The notes under the pieces were generated by a model. That model made no database searches. It was given only the letters and a program-made list of their open reading frames with translations, and was not told the DNA's origin. A stretch of 64,000 bases of DNA from Bacillus sp. JCM 19034 (GTDB lineage: Bacteria; Bacillota; Bacilli; Bacillales; Bacillaceae_D), in the NCBI RefSeq assembly GCF_001310635.1, contig NZ_BAXR01000012.1, forward strand, positions 1 through 64,000, in the 5' to 3' direction. Below are positions 1 through 8,708 of this stretch, piece by piece. The stretch's first letter is position 1; every line of letters begins with the position of its first letter. Position numbers and translations under genes: made by a program.

Positions 1-291
1 TTCAGTCTCAGCCTGCTCTAACGCTGGTTCAACAAAGCCACCACGTTCGACATATTCATTTACTAAAATGTATTTTTCTTTCATAAGGGAATTAATAGAT
101 GCAAGCAATAACGCTTCCTCTGTACTATCTGCCATCACTTTAATCCGTTCTTCTACTTCAGTCACTTGGAAAAATTGTAAAAAGAAAGTCATACAAAATA
201 ACATTAATATTAAAAGGAAAATACTTAGCAACTTTTGGCGAATCGTCATTTTCTGTAACAATTGTAGCAATAGTCCCGTCAATCGGTTCAT
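1..291 (-). CDS. membrane sensor protein, N-terminal fragment (chemotaxis-transducer-like)
   Basis: The reading frame starts at 291 and runs off the window edge, so only about 97 residues are visible. It has a short basic cytoplasmic start (MNRLTGLLLQLLQKMTIRQK), one strong membrane helix at about residues 21-42, then a predicted extracellular helix rich in charged residues. A purine-rich ribosome binding site (GGGGGAG) lies 4 bases before the ATG. This arrangement is typical of the N-terminus of methyl-accepting chemotaxis proteins or other one-helix sensors, but the diagnostic HAMP and signalling domains lie outside the window, so the family is inferred. Confidence 0.55.
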   Translation of the reverse strand, partial: MNRLTGLLLQLLQKMTIRQKLLSIFLLILMLFCMTFFLQFFQVTEVEERIKVMADSTEEALLLASINSLMKEKYILVNEYVERGGFVEPALEQAETE

Positions 292-454
292 TTTTCTCCC
301 CCTGCCCGAATAGTCAATTAGTCTCATATAATTAATAGAATAATAGACCTACTCAATCCCTTCCATTAATTCCTCTTTAAGATTTGTTATTTTTTTTGTA
401 AAGGCTAATTCAAAAACATGTACGCTAGTAAAAACTAGCCAAGGCAATAAATAT

Positions 455-487
455 GGTACTGATCATCATAGTACGATGATCAGTACC
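455..487. terminator. 13-bp stem hairpin, probable terminator
   Basis: Arms GGTACTGATCATC and GATGATCAGTACC are perfectly complementary around a 7-base loop. On the plus strand it is followed by a T-rich tract (CTATTTCTCTTTT); on the minus strand the downstream side is only A/T-rich. It could end transcription in either direction between the sensor gene and its neighbour. Confidence 0.5.
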
Positions 488-617
488 CTATTTCTCTTTT
501 GCTGATGTCGGGATTTCAGATTCCTTTACTAAAGTGGGCCTTTTCTAAAGTAGCAAAAGCGTTAGTAACAGCACTGCCAATATCAGTCGTTGTCCTAAAA
601 TTATTTTAAATTAAATA

Positions 618-657
618 AGAGCCCCAACGAAACAAAGCTTTGTTTCGTTGGGGCTCT
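618..657 (-). terminator. 40-bp perfect palindrome, terminator after the oxidoreductase gene
   Basis: The 20-base arm AGAGCCCCAACGAAACAAAG is followed at once by its exact complement, with a GCTT centre. It lies 50 bases past the stop codon of the oxidoreductase gene, where a rho-independent terminator is expected. On the minus strand it is followed by an A/T-rich stretch rather than a pure T run. Confidence 0.7.
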
Positions 658-707
658 CTACTATCTATTCACTGAGTTTTATCCCAGCTTCCCACTTTTA
701 TGTTTTT

Positions 708-1991
708 CTATAATTTAATTAGTTCATCCACTTTCACGGCTTGCCCTGTCTGTAATGAAATATTTCCAGCTATTCCTGTTAGGATTGATTTTGCACCATC
801 AATATGGGAGGCAGCACGATTAAATTCGTCTTCACTAGGTTCACCGAAAATATCTTGTAGCAATAAAGGATCTCCTCCTCCATGGCCACCTTCACCTTCA
901 ACTACTTCTACTTCATATGGTTGACCGAACATCGGTAAAACAGTAATCGATTTCTCTTCTACTGCTCCTTCATCAGACTTTTCGCCGCCTGAATTAACAT
1001 AGGATTGCTCTCTAACCTTTACTTCAATTCGTCCTTTGCTGCCATTAAAGGAAATTATAAAGCCTTCCCATGGTAAGTACGCATTTAATGAGTACGTTAA
1101 AATAGCTTTGTTTTTATAGCGGACAAGAACCCCAAGTGTATCTTCAATGTTAATGCCATCCCCGAATACACTTTGATCACGCTGATAACCATCCTCTTTT
1201 TCAGCATCTAAATACATTGCTTTTAAATGTTCATTTTCATCTAAATGAATCGCAAATGGGTCATTCTTAGCATATTCGCTACCATAAGCACGTTGGTAAA
1301 AATGATTAACACCACGTGCTTCAGCATTTTCTTTCCCATAAAAGCGTAACCCACCGTTTGCATACACTGTATCTGGTTCTGTTCCTAACCAAAAGTTAAC
1401 AAGGTCAAAATGGTGAGTCGATTTATGAACGAGTAATCCTCCACTATTTCGTTTATCACGATGCCATCTCCGGAAATAATCTGCTCCATGCTGCGTATCA
1501 AGTGCCCACTCAAAATTAACCGAATACACTTCACCGATCACACCATCACGAATAAGCTCTCGAATTTTTGTATTATGTGGAGCATAACGGTAATTAAATG
1601 TCACCCGCACCTCTTTTCCTGTACGATTAACCGCATCAATAATTTCTTGACACTTCTCCGCATCAACGGTCATCGGCTTTTCCGTTATTACATTACAGCC
1701 TAGCTCCAATGCTTGAATAATATACGTATGGTGTGTGCGATCAACAGTCGTAACAATCACAAAATCTGGTTTTTCTTCTTTTATCATCTTTTCAAAGTCG
1801 CTGTTCAAATATGTTCTTACTTCAGGATGATCATATTTTTCTACTAATAGTTTATTAGCATAATTCATTCGCGTTTGATTGATATCACAAAACGCCACCA
1901 ATTCACCTGTCTCCTTGAAATCTCTTGCCAATGACCCATAGAAAAATTCTGCTCTTCCACCAGTTCCGATTAATACATACTTTTTCTTCAT
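708..1991 (-). CDS. Gfo/Idh/MocA family oxidoreductase (YteT-like)
   Basis: NAD(P)-dependent sugar dehydrogenase-like protein of about 427 residues. The N-terminal Rossmann fold starts with KKKYVLIGTGGRAEFF, followed by an acidic cofactor-binding stretch (AFCDIN) and the family EKP motif (NVITEKPMTVDAEKC) near residue 98; the rest matches the C-terminal alpha/beta substrate domain. Length and family resemble B. subtilis YteT, whose gene lies in a rhamnogalacturonan utilisation cluster. The first in-frame ATG (2000) abuts the AAGGAG ribosome binding site, while the ATG at 1991 has 9-base spacing, so 1991 is preferred. It follows uxaB by about 70 bases and has its own operator-like palindrome, so a role in uronate or pectin-sugar metabolism is likely. 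The substrate is unknown. Confidence 0.85.
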   Translation of the reverse strand: MKKKYVLIGTGGRAEFFYGSLARDFKETGELVAFCDINQTRMNYANKLLVEKYDHPEVRTYLNSDFEKMIKEEKPDFVIVTTVDRTHHTYIIQALELGCNVITEKPMTVDAEKCQEIIDAVNRTGKEVRVTFNYRYAPHNTKIRELIRDGVIGEVYSVNFEWALDTQHGADYFRRWHRDKRNSGGLLVHKSTHHFDLVNFWLGTEPDTVYANGGLRFYGKENAEARGVNHFYQRAYGSEYAKNDPFAIHLDENEHLKAMYLDAEKEDGYQRDQSVFGDGINIEDTLGVLVRYKNKAILTYSLNAYLPWEGFIISFNGSKGRIEVKVREQSYVNSGGEKSDEGAVEEKSITVLPMFGQPYEVEVVEGEGGHGGGDPLLLQDIFGEPSEDEFNRAASHIDGAKSILTGIAGNISLQTGQAVKVDELIKL

Positions 1992-2014
1992 TCTATCCAT
2001 CTCCTTCGTAAATG

Positions 2015-2028
2015 TAACAACGTTGTTA
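2015..2028. promoter_or_regulatory. 14-bp perfect palindrome TAACAACGTTGTTA, operator-like
   Basis: A perfect dyad with a central CG, 24-37 bases upstream of the oxidoreductase start. The CG-centred form suits a LacI-family regulator such as ExuR or KdgR. A near copy occurs upstream of uxaC at 6548-6562, supporting shared control of both units. No such regulator gene lies in the window. Confidence 0.55.
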
Positions 2029-2060
2029 GGTTCTGTTAATTTTATTCATCATCAACACTA

Positions 2061-3577
2061 TTAAACTTCTAACTGAACAAATCGATCTAGACTATTTTTA
2101 AGACCTTCATTAAGCATTTCTTCAAGGTAGTTTGTTACCATTTCCTCTAAATGAGGTATTCTCGTTAAATCTTCCCCCCACACGTCAGCAGCTTGTAAGA
2201 GCGTAGCAACAACAGTCGAAATCTCTCCTCCATTGTCATAGTCTTGCCATACTCGGCTAAATAAAATTAAAACATCTTCATTTTCTTTCATCTTATATTC
2301 CATACCTGCCCGTATTCCGATTAGCCCATCGTCCTCTCTACGGATCGGTTTATAAAAGAGAAACAAGGCAGCCATTGAGTAGACAATCGCTTGTGGCAAA
2401 TCTCCCTTTTCTTGAACAAAACGCTTCACAGTTGGTAATAATCGTGCTTTAAATTTGTTTACAGCATTTAACCCAATATCTAATAAATGATGATCATTAT
2501 AAGGGTTTAAAAAGCGTTCTTTTACACTAGCTATAAAGGCTTCAATATCTTGTTCATCTCCATTAACAACCTGTTTAATTTCATGAAATGCAGTTTCCAC
2601 AAATTGACGTGTTGTCTTCGTTTCCATTACGTCTTGAACGGTTTTCAAACCGAATAAGTGCCTACGGAGAACATCATTGTATGTGGACCATTTAACAGCC
2701 TTACTTTAATCTCACGAAATGGTGTAATATCGCCCCATTTTACGTTTAAGTTCCCTTCAGTTAAAGGCAACGTACGTTGAACGGATTCATCACCATCAAT
2801 TACAAACAAATGGTAAGGCTCTCCCACCGTCAACCCATTGTCTACATACGCTAACCGCTTATGATATTCTTCTATTGAATCATGCGGGAATCCTGTTACA
2901 ATCCGATCAACTAACGTATTACAAAACGTATTAGCTTCCTCTATCCATTTCGTAAATGCTTCTGGCAAATGCCACTCTCTAGCATGTTTAACGACGTATT
3001 CTTTTAACCTAATTCCGTTTTCTTCGATCAATTCACAAGGTATAATAATAAGTCCAGGTGCTGAACTTTCTCCTAATTGTTGAAACCGTTCATATAAGAA
3101 CATTGTCAATTTTGCCGGATAGGTGTCGGGAATATCCGCTTCCTTAGGACGGTCTTGCACTACATACGTAATACCAGCTTCCGTTGTATTCGAAACAATG
3201 ATCTCAAGCTCCTTTGAACGTGCAAGCTCTAAAGCCTTAGACCATTGATTATAAGCTAGTGAACGTGACACGGAAGAAATCACTTCACTAGTGTCCACTT
3301 TCTCTCCTTGATCAATGCCACGAAGGACAACTGTATATAGGAAATCCTGATCTTCTAAAAAGGCATCAGGTCGGCCATTTGGTGACGACTGATAAATGAC
3401 TACTTTACCGTTAAACAGCTGCTGTTTATTAAGTTGATGAATTTGCCAATCAACAAATGCTCGCAAGAAGTTCCCTTTCCCAAATTGAAGCACCTTCTCT
3501 GGCAATTCACCAAGATCAACATACTCAGCACGCTGTGAGCTTTGATCTTCCATTAGCTTTTTCGTTAACTTATTCAT
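2061..3577 (-). CDS. uxaB: tagaturonate reductase UxaB (frame broken once)
   Basis: Mannitol-dehydrogenase-superfamily enzyme that reduces D-tagaturonate to D-altronate with NADH. The first part (2645-3577) holds the nucleotide-binding half, with QFGKGNFLRAFVDWQ near residue 31 and the family motif VRLLNGPHTMM near residue 293. The frame then ends early, and the remaining C-terminal helical domain continues in another frame from about 2655 to 2061. Adding one base in CACTTATTC near 2655-2660 restores LFGLKTVQDVME and a protein of about 505 residues, close to the family length. The gene lies 19 bases after uxaA in the same direction, so it is part of the uxaC-uxaA-uxaB operon. The break is more likely a sequencing error than a true mutation. 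Confidence 0.85.
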
Positions 3578-3595
3578 CGTATCACACCCTTTGCT

Positions 3596-5095
3596 CTATA
3601 GAATCACACCATCTTTAAAAATAGATATTTCTTTAAAGCCATATTTCTCATTGTTTGCTTTTACTTCTCCTGATGCGAGTTTAATTATATAGTTGAAAAA
3701 TTCATCCGTTAACTCCTCTTTATCCTTTCCTTCAACTAGCTGCCCTGCATTAAAGTCAATCCATCTTTTTTTCTTTTCATATAGTGCTGTATTTGTCGAT
3801 ATTTTCACAGTTGGGACAGGACCACCAAACGGCGTTCCACGACCAGTTGTAAAGAGAACGATATGGGCACCCGATGCCGCTAAGGCAGTTACGGAGACAA
3901 GGTCATTTCCCGGGCCCTCAAGCAACGTTAAACCGGATTCTTTCATTCTCCCTCCGTAATCAAGAACATCAACGACCGGAGCAAACCCGCCTTTTTGTAC
4001 ATTACCTAACGACTTCTCCTCTAACGTTGTAATACCACCCTTCTTATTACCAGGTGATGGATTTTCGTAAACGTTTTGATCATGTTTTAGAAAATATTCC
4101 TTAAATCCATTAACCATATCGACTACTTTTTGAAATACTTGTTCATCCTTCGCTCTCTCCATTAAAATTTGCTCTGCACCAAACAACTCTGGTGTTTCCG
4201 TTAAAACCGTTGATCCACCATATGCTATTAAACGATCCGAAAATGCACCTAAAAGCGGATTACCTGTAATTCCGGAAAAGCCATCAGAGCCTCCGCATTT
4301 CAAGCCTACTTTTAATTTTGATATTGAAACAGGCTGACGTTTAAAGGACTTAGCATATGCGACAAGCTCTTCCATCGCCTCTAAACCTTCTTCAATTTCA
4401 TCATCAACCTTTTGTACTTCAATAAATTGAACTCGGTTTTCATCATAGTCCCCAAGCACTTCTTTAAAGAAATCAATGTAGTTATTTTCACAGCCCAATC
4501 CCATAACTAATATTGCCGCAGCATTCGGATGATGAACTAAATTACTTAAAATTTTCTGTGTATGATGCAAATCATCACCCAATTGTGAACAGCCAAAAAG
4601 GTGCGGATAATGGTAAATGCCATCAATATTTTCTCCCCTATACAAATCATTGGCTGTCTTAGCAATCGTTTCACACGTTTTGTTAATACAACCGACCGTG
4701 TTTATCACCCAGATCTCATTACGAATTCCGATATCGCCATTTGCTCTAACGTACCCTTGAAATGTTCGATCTGTTTGCTTTTGGCCAAATTCAACCTTTT
4801 TCGGTTTATATTCATATGTGAGCGTCCCAGACAAATTTGTTTGAACATTATGTGTATGAACCCAATCGCCAACAGCAATATCTTCAGTCGCTTGACCGAT
4901 TGGATAACCATACTTCACAACGTTCTCCCCTCGCTTTATCGGTCGAACAGCAATTTTATGCCCAGTTTCAACGGATTGTTTTAGCAAGATCTCTTCTTTA
5001 CTGAAGGAAATACGAGCACCACTTGCGTAATTTTTCAAAGCGACAACAACGTTATCCTTCGTATGGACTTGCAAATAATCAGCAACAGCTGTCAT
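3596..5095 (-). CDS. uxaA: altronate dehydratase UxaA
   Basis: Dehydrates D-altronate to 2-keto-3-deoxygluconate, the last uronate-specific step before the KDG pathway. The 499-residue protein has the two expected parts: an N-terminal SAF-like domain (about residues 10-90, with VALKNYASGARISF) and a large UxaA domain with a cysteine motif (VMGLGCENNYIDFF) and the glycine-rich KCGGSDGFSGITGNP. Length matches the B. subtilis enzyme closely. It lies between uxaC (27 bases upstream) and uxaB (19 bases downstream), consistent with one transcript. Confidence 0.95.
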   Translation of the reverse strand: MTAVADYLQVHTKDNVVVALKNYASGARISFSKEEILLKQSVETGHKIAVRPIKRGENVVKYGYPIGQATEDIAVGDWVHTHNVQTNLSGTLTYEYKPKKVEFGQKQTDRTFQGYVRANGDIGIRNEIWVINTVGCINKTCETIAKTANDLYRGENIDGIYHYPHLFGCSQLGDDLHHTQKILSNLVHHPNAAAILVMGLGCENNYIDFFKEVLGDYDENRVQFIEVQKVDDEIEEGLEAMEELVAYAKSFKRQPVSISKLKVGLKCGGSDGFSGITGNPLLGAFSDRLIAYGGSTVLTETPELFGAEQILMERAKDEQVFQKVVDMVNGFKEYFLKHDQNVYENPSPGNKKGGITTLEEKSLGNVQKGGFAPVVDVLDYGGRMKESGLTLLEGPGNDLVSVTALAASGAHIVLFTTGRGTPFGGPVPTVKISTNTALYEKKKRWIDFNAGQLVEGKDKEELTDEFFNYIIKLASGEVKANNEKYGFKEISIFKDGVIL

Positions 5096-5122
5096 GCGAT
5101 ATCCTCCTTATCTAAATACGCT

Positions 5123-6529
5123 TTATAATTGCTTTCCAAAAAATTGATTAGCATTATGGAAGCAAATATCTTCAACCATCCGCCCTAGTAATAGATAATC
5201 TTCTGGCACTTCACCTAATTCAACCCATTCCCCAAGAAGGTTGCAAAGAATCCGTCTGAAATATTCGTGACGTGTATAAGACAAAAAGCTTCTAGAATCC
5301 GTTAACATTCCGACAAATGTGCTTAATAATCCATGATTAGCAAGATCGGTCATCTGTCTGACCATTCCGACCTTTTGATCATTAAACCACCAACCTGAAC
5401 CAAATTGCAGCTTCCCTCTTGCATCAGAGGATTGGAAATTCCCTATCGCTGTCGCAATCACTTCGTTATGAATAGGGTTCAAGTTATAAACAATCGTTTT
5501 CGGTAGCTGATCAGTTGAGTCTAATTCATTAAAGAATCCATTTAAGGAAGCCGCCATATTAAAGTCAAACATTGAGTCAAAGCCTGTATCAGGCCCCAGC
5601 TTTTTAAACATACGCTTATTATTATTACGGATCGCACCTAAATGAAGCTGCATCACCCAGCCTCTTTCGTGGTATTGCCTACCGAGAAAGACCATTGTAT
5701 ACGTTCGATATTTCTCTATTTCTTGATGTGATAACGCATTACCGCTCAAACGTTTTTCAAAGATTCCCTCAACCTCTTCTTTTGTAGCTAGTTCAAATGG
5801 TAGTGTTTGGATACCATGATCTGAAACGACACAACCTACTTCTGTGAACGCATCCATTCGTTTTTCTAAAGCCTGTAAGACGTCATCATATCGCCCAATC
5901 TGAATGTTCGCAGCGTTACCTAATTTCTCAATATAGCTCGCGAAGCCTTCCTGTTGAATTTCAATTGCTTTATCAGGACGAAACGTAGGTAATACAACAG
6001 TATCAACCTGATTGTTTGCAGCAATCTTCTTATGGTAAGTAAGATCATCTGTAGGATCATCTGTTGTACAAATACCTCGTACATTTGACTTCTTAATTAT
6101 GCTTTGTGTCGTTAGTTCAGGCTGTTGCAGCTGACGATTCGTTTCTTCCCAAATCTGTGTACACGTTTGTTCATTTAATAATTCATCAATTCCAAAGTAA
6201 CGCTTCAATTCAAGGTGGGTCCAATGATAAAGTGGGTTTCCTACTGTATAAGGTACTGTCTTTGCCCACTGCTGAAACTTCTCCTCATCCGAAGCCGAAC
6301 CTGTCACGTATTGCTCATCAATTCCGAGCGTTCTCATCGCTCTCCATTTATAATGATCACCGTGTAGCCAAATTTCAGAAATCGTCGAAAATTGATGATT
6401 ATCACTAATCTCCTGTGGACTTAAGTGACAATGAAAATCAAAAATAGGCATATCCGCTGCGTACTCGTGATACAGCTTTTTAGCTACCTTATTTTGCAGC
6501 ATAAAATCATCATGAATAAATGGTTTCAT
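5123..6529 (-). CDS. uxaC: glucuronate isomerase UxaC
   Basis: Isomerises D-glucuronate to D-fructuronate and D-galacturonate to D-tagaturonate, the entry step of hexuronate catabolism. The 468-residue protein begins MKPFIHDDFMLQNKVAKKLY and carries the amidohydrolase-type metal-binding motif FDFHCHL at about residues 30-36; FGSGWWFNDQ and LTDSRSFLSYTRHEYFRR are characteristic C-terminal stretches. An AGGGGG ribosome binding site precedes the ATG. It is the first gene of the uxa operon, with a promoter at 6612-6640 and operator-like sequence between promoter and start. Confidence 0.95.
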   Translation of the reverse strand: MKPFIHDDFMLQNKVAKKLYHEYAADMPIFDFHCHLSPQEISDNHQFSTISEIWLHGDHYKWRAMRTLGIDEQYVTGSASDEEKFQQWAKTVPYTVGNPLYHWTHLELKRYFGIDELLNEQTCTQIWEETNRQLQQPELTTQSIIKKSNVRGICTTDDPTDDLTYHKKIAANNQVDTVVLPTFRPDKAIEIQQEGFASYIEKLGNAANIQIGRYDDVLQALEKRMDAFTEVGCVVSDHGIQTLPFELATKEEVEGIFEKRLSGNALSHQEIEKYRTYTMVFLGRQYHERGWVMQLHLGAIRNNNKRMFKKLGPDTGFDSMFDFNMAASLNGFFNELDSTDQLPKTIVYNLNPIHNEVIATAIGNFQSSDARGKLQFGSGWWFNDQKVGMVRQMTDLANHGLLSTFVGMLTDSRSFLSYTRHEYFRRILCNLLGEWVELGEVPEDYLLLGRMVEDICFHNANQFFGKQL

Positions 6530-6547
6530 TCGAGGTCCCCCTAAAAT

Positions 6548-6562
6548 AATAACGTTGTTATT
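6548..6562. promoter_or_regulatory. operator-like dyad AATAACGTTGTTATT upstream of uxaC
   Basis: An imperfect palindrome about 20 bases before the uxaC start, differing from the perfect site at 2015-2028 at one position of the dyad. A further half-match (ACGTTGTCA) overlaps the -35 box of the promoter at 6635-6640. Two sites flanking a promoter suggest repression by a LacI-family hexuronate regulator; this is inference from the motif. Confidence 0.55.
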
Positions 6563-6611
6563 TTTAATCCTACATAATCCTTACATTGATAACCTATTAC
6601 TTTATAAAACC

Positions 6612-6640
6612 ATCATAATATGAATAAAGTAAATTGACAA
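6612..6640 (-). promoter_or_regulatory. sigma-A promoter of the uxa operon
   Basis: On the minus strand: -35 TTGTCA (6635-6640), a 17-base spacer, and -10 TATGAT (6612-6617). Each hexamer has five of six consensus bases. It lies about 80 bases before uxaC and is the only good promoter in the gap. Confidence 0.7.
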
Positions 6641-6863
6641 CGTTTTTCTTTTTAGAAATTCAATTGAATTTTTTATAGAGAATTGAAGTATCTTTAATTA
6701 ATAGCAATGTGTTGAACCGTTGTACAAGGAATAGAAAAAGCGATTGATCCTACCTAAATCACTCAATTCCAGCATATATTCTTTATTAAAACTAAATTGA
6801 CTACTTTTATTGCAAATCATTTTTAAACATTACGTAAATTATGTAAAAAAAGAGTAAATCTTG

Positions 6864-6976
6864 TTGCGATAGTCGGATCTTGTCGATATACTATCGTCGA
6901 ATACTCATCCCAAAAGTATTCATTCGACAATATACTGAAAAGCACTTGGTACCCCATCCAAGTGCTTTTCTTTTTT
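6864..6976 (+). ncRNA. candidate small RNA with its own promoter and terminator
   Basis: The plus strand holds TTGCGA (6864-6869), a 17-base spacer and TATACT (6887-6892), a plausible sigma-A promoter. The predicted start is near 6899. The predicted transcript of about 75 bases opens with a 7-bp hairpin (GAATACT/AGTATTC, 6899-6921) and ends in a 12-bp hairpin (6938-6969) followed by CTTTTTT. No coding sequence fits inside. The terminator could instead belong to the converging gene at 7003, so the RNA is a prediction from promoter, structure and terminator only. Confidence 0.4.
6938..6975 (+). terminator. strong hairpin with T tract
   Basis: Arms AAAAGCACTTGG and CCAAGTGCTTTT around an 8-base loop, followed on the plus strand by CTTTTTT. 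It is about 35 bases past the stop of the minus-strand gene at 7003, and its A/T ends let it work in that direction too. Confidence 0.75.
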
Positions 6977-7002
6977 ATCATCACGTAATATGAATCCTTC
7001 TA

Positions 7003-7521
7003 CTATTTCTTATATAATTTGATTCTTGCAAGTGGCAAGCGCTTAAGAGATAAACAAAAAATAAAAAAGAGAACAATCGAAAATAGTAATGCTACTAACG
7101 AAAAATTAATAAAAAACATGGTACAAAGTATAGCAAAAATGAAAAAGCTAATACTAGCAATCCAAACTTCTATTCTATAAATGCTTTTTCCATCTTCAAT
7201 ATACTCTTCTATCATCGTTTTAGTTAGATAGATCTCTTTTACTTCATCATAATAAAAATGTTTAGATATCACTCTACTTATCAAAATAGTTAACACTAAT
7301 AAACATATATAGATAATGACAGATGTTGTATATGATATAGTAATATGAATATCTTGGATACTTCTGAGGATGGCGAGAGTAAAAAAGAAGCCGATCCAAT
7401 ATACCCATTGGTTACTTTTCTTATGAAAGGCTTTATAGGATTTTTCTTTATGTTCGTCAATAAGTATTGTGTAGCCTTGTTGATTATTTTTACTTTCTGA
7501 GTAAATCGGAATTATTTTCAT
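7003..7521 (-). CDS. four-span membrane protein of unknown function
   Basis: About 172 residues from the ATG at 7521, which has a GGAGTG ribosome binding site at 6-base spacing; the upstream in-frame ATG at 7542 lacks one. A short soluble N-terminus (MKIIPIYSESKNNQQGYTIL) is followed by two pairs of hydrophobic helices separated by a charged stretch (HFYYDEVKEIYLTKTMIEEY). It is the last gene of the T7SS accessory island. The N-terminal pattern faintly recalls DUF443 immunity-type proteins, but I cannot confirm membership. Confidence 0.6.
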   Translation of the reverse strand: MKIIPIYSESKNNQQGYTILIDEHKEKSYKAFHKKSNQWVYWIGFFFTLAILRSIQDIHITISYTTSVIIYICLLVLTILISRVISKHFYYDEVKEIYLTKTMIEEYIEDGKSIYRIEVWIASISFFIFAILCTMFFINFSLVALLFSIVLFFIFCLSLKRLPLARIKLYKK

Positions 7522-7623
7522 TTCTATCACTCCATAGGTCATGCCACTCTACTTTTATATAATGCCTCAAAAGTTCGTTAGGATGTCACCACAAAACTAT
7601 TTGGGTCTTGATTCAATCGTTCA

Positions 7624-8300
7624 CTACTCTACACTAAACCTAAACGTTACGTCTTTTACCGTCTCATCAGCAATCAGTCTAAACCAGTACCTCCCCTCTA
7701 CCGCCGGAATCTCTATGACACCACGAACATTATCATCGACTTCTTTTGACCATACCACATCATCATTTTCCTTGTTGTATAACTCAATGATGAAAGAGCC
7801 TTCCCCTACAAAAGCCTCATATCGTGATTGTACTACTAGATAGGGATCTGAAGAAGGAACGCCTATATAAAAGTCCGTATCAAATTCCCCTCGCAACATG
7901 CCTGCGGAAAGCTCGTATGCGTTATTATTTATTTGGCTCTAATTCAAATTAAGCACCAAATAACCACTTGAGCCGTAATAAACGGCATATAAAATGAACG
8001 CTATAGCAAAAATGATATTGAACAACACCAGCCCTATAAATCCACCTACGGATTTGCGATTAAAACGACTTTTCGACGCATGAACTAAGCCATTAAATAA
8101 GGTTTTAAAGAGTGCATGATTTACTCGAACGATTAGCGGAAACGAGATGCCCCAAACCACTAAGAAGTGCCAAGGCCACCCCACTATCATAAAAACAGAT
8201 CCTATGAAAATATACGCCCAGTAAAAAAACTGTATATGAATATGTATAGTTTGTGCTCAATCAATGGCTTACCAAATAAAAACGTAAAAATTGCCATCAT
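7624..8300 (-). pseudogene. membrane protein with extracellular beta-rich domain, interrupted by a frameshift and a TAG
   Basis: A good start exists at 8300 (AGGAGAG then ATGATG) reading MMAIFTFLFGKPLIEHK. The frame then shifts at a short A run (8250-8252) into QTIHIHIQFFYWAYIFIG and two or three membrane helices. An in-frame TAG at 7939-7941 follows YLVLNLN, after which the same frame continues (SQINNNAYELSAGMLRGEF) into a soluble domain ending in WFRLIADETVKDVTFRFSVE at 7624. Correcting one base and the TAG gives about 225 residues. Two defects make real decay possible, although the frameshift resembles the homopolymer errors elsewhere. Family unknown. Confidence 0.6.
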
Positions 8301-8341
8301 ACCATCACTCTCCTATGATTAACTTATTCAATCGTTAAGAA

Positions 8342-8378
8342 GTACAGCTCACATACATTTCTTGTGAATGAACTGTAC
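8342..8378. terminator. hairpin after the DUF4176-like gene
   Basis: Arms GTACAG and CTGTAC enclose a second short pairing (TCAC/GTGA), giving an interrupted stem. The plus-strand side is followed by CTTTTAAAAT. It lies just beyond the stop of the gene at 8400 and may terminate either strand weakly. Confidence 0.35.
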
Positions 8379-8399
8379 CTTTTAAAATACTAGTTTTCT

Positions 8400-8693
8400 T
8401 CAATCGCCTGATTCAATGCCCACGAACATTTTCTCGCCTGCCGTCTCCAAACCTTTGAAATACACCTCTTCAATGCGATCATGTTGGAAGAAAACATTGC
8501 TCTTATAAGAAATGTGCCCTTGAGGATACGGACAAGCTACATAATCATAGAGTTCCTCCCCCTCATCGACTTTCTTTTGTTTTCGTCCATAAATCATCAC
8601 CGCATGCCCCAAAAAATCCACTCGTACTACTGTACCGATTGGGAGCAGTTCTTCACCTTTATCAATGACAATACTGTTGATTTCATTAGCCAT
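8400..8693 (-). CDS. DUF4176-like protein
   Basis: A 97-residue soluble protein. The pattern LLPIGTVVRVDFLGHAVMIYGRK followed by YDYVACPYPQGHI and FFQHDRIEEVYFKG matches, from memory, DUF4176 proteins, which are common beside Firmicute type VII secretion genes and have no established function. No membrane helix or signal peptide is visible. It lies 15 bases after the membrane protein gene at 8709 in the same direction, so the two are probably co-transcribed. Confidence 0.7.
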   Translation of the reverse strand: MANEINSIVIDKGEELLPIGTVVRVDFLGHAVMIYGRKQKKVDEGEELYDYVACPYPQGHISYKSNVFFQHDRIEEVYFKGLETAGEKMFVGIESGD

Positions 8694-8708
8694 AATGTAT
8701 AGTACCTC

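Larger units (their letters stand above)
292..707. other. intergenic stretch with two hairpins and a possible gene remnant
   Basis: No intact gene is visible. The stretch holds the two hairpins listed separately (455-487 and 618-657). Between them, the minus strand reads about 25 open codons (TTDIGSAVTNAFATLEKAH) ending in a stop and lacking a start. This looks more protein-like than random sequence and may be the tail of a lost gene, but I do not recognise it. Confidence 0.3.

Noticed and set aside
2645-2665. Programmed frameshift in uxaB
   Set aside because: No slippery heptamer or following structure is visible, and family members are encoded in one frame.
7025-7045. cre-like sequence GGCAAGCGCTTAAG
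   Set aside because: It lies inside the 3' end of a coding region and departs from the consensus at the ends; no promoter is near.
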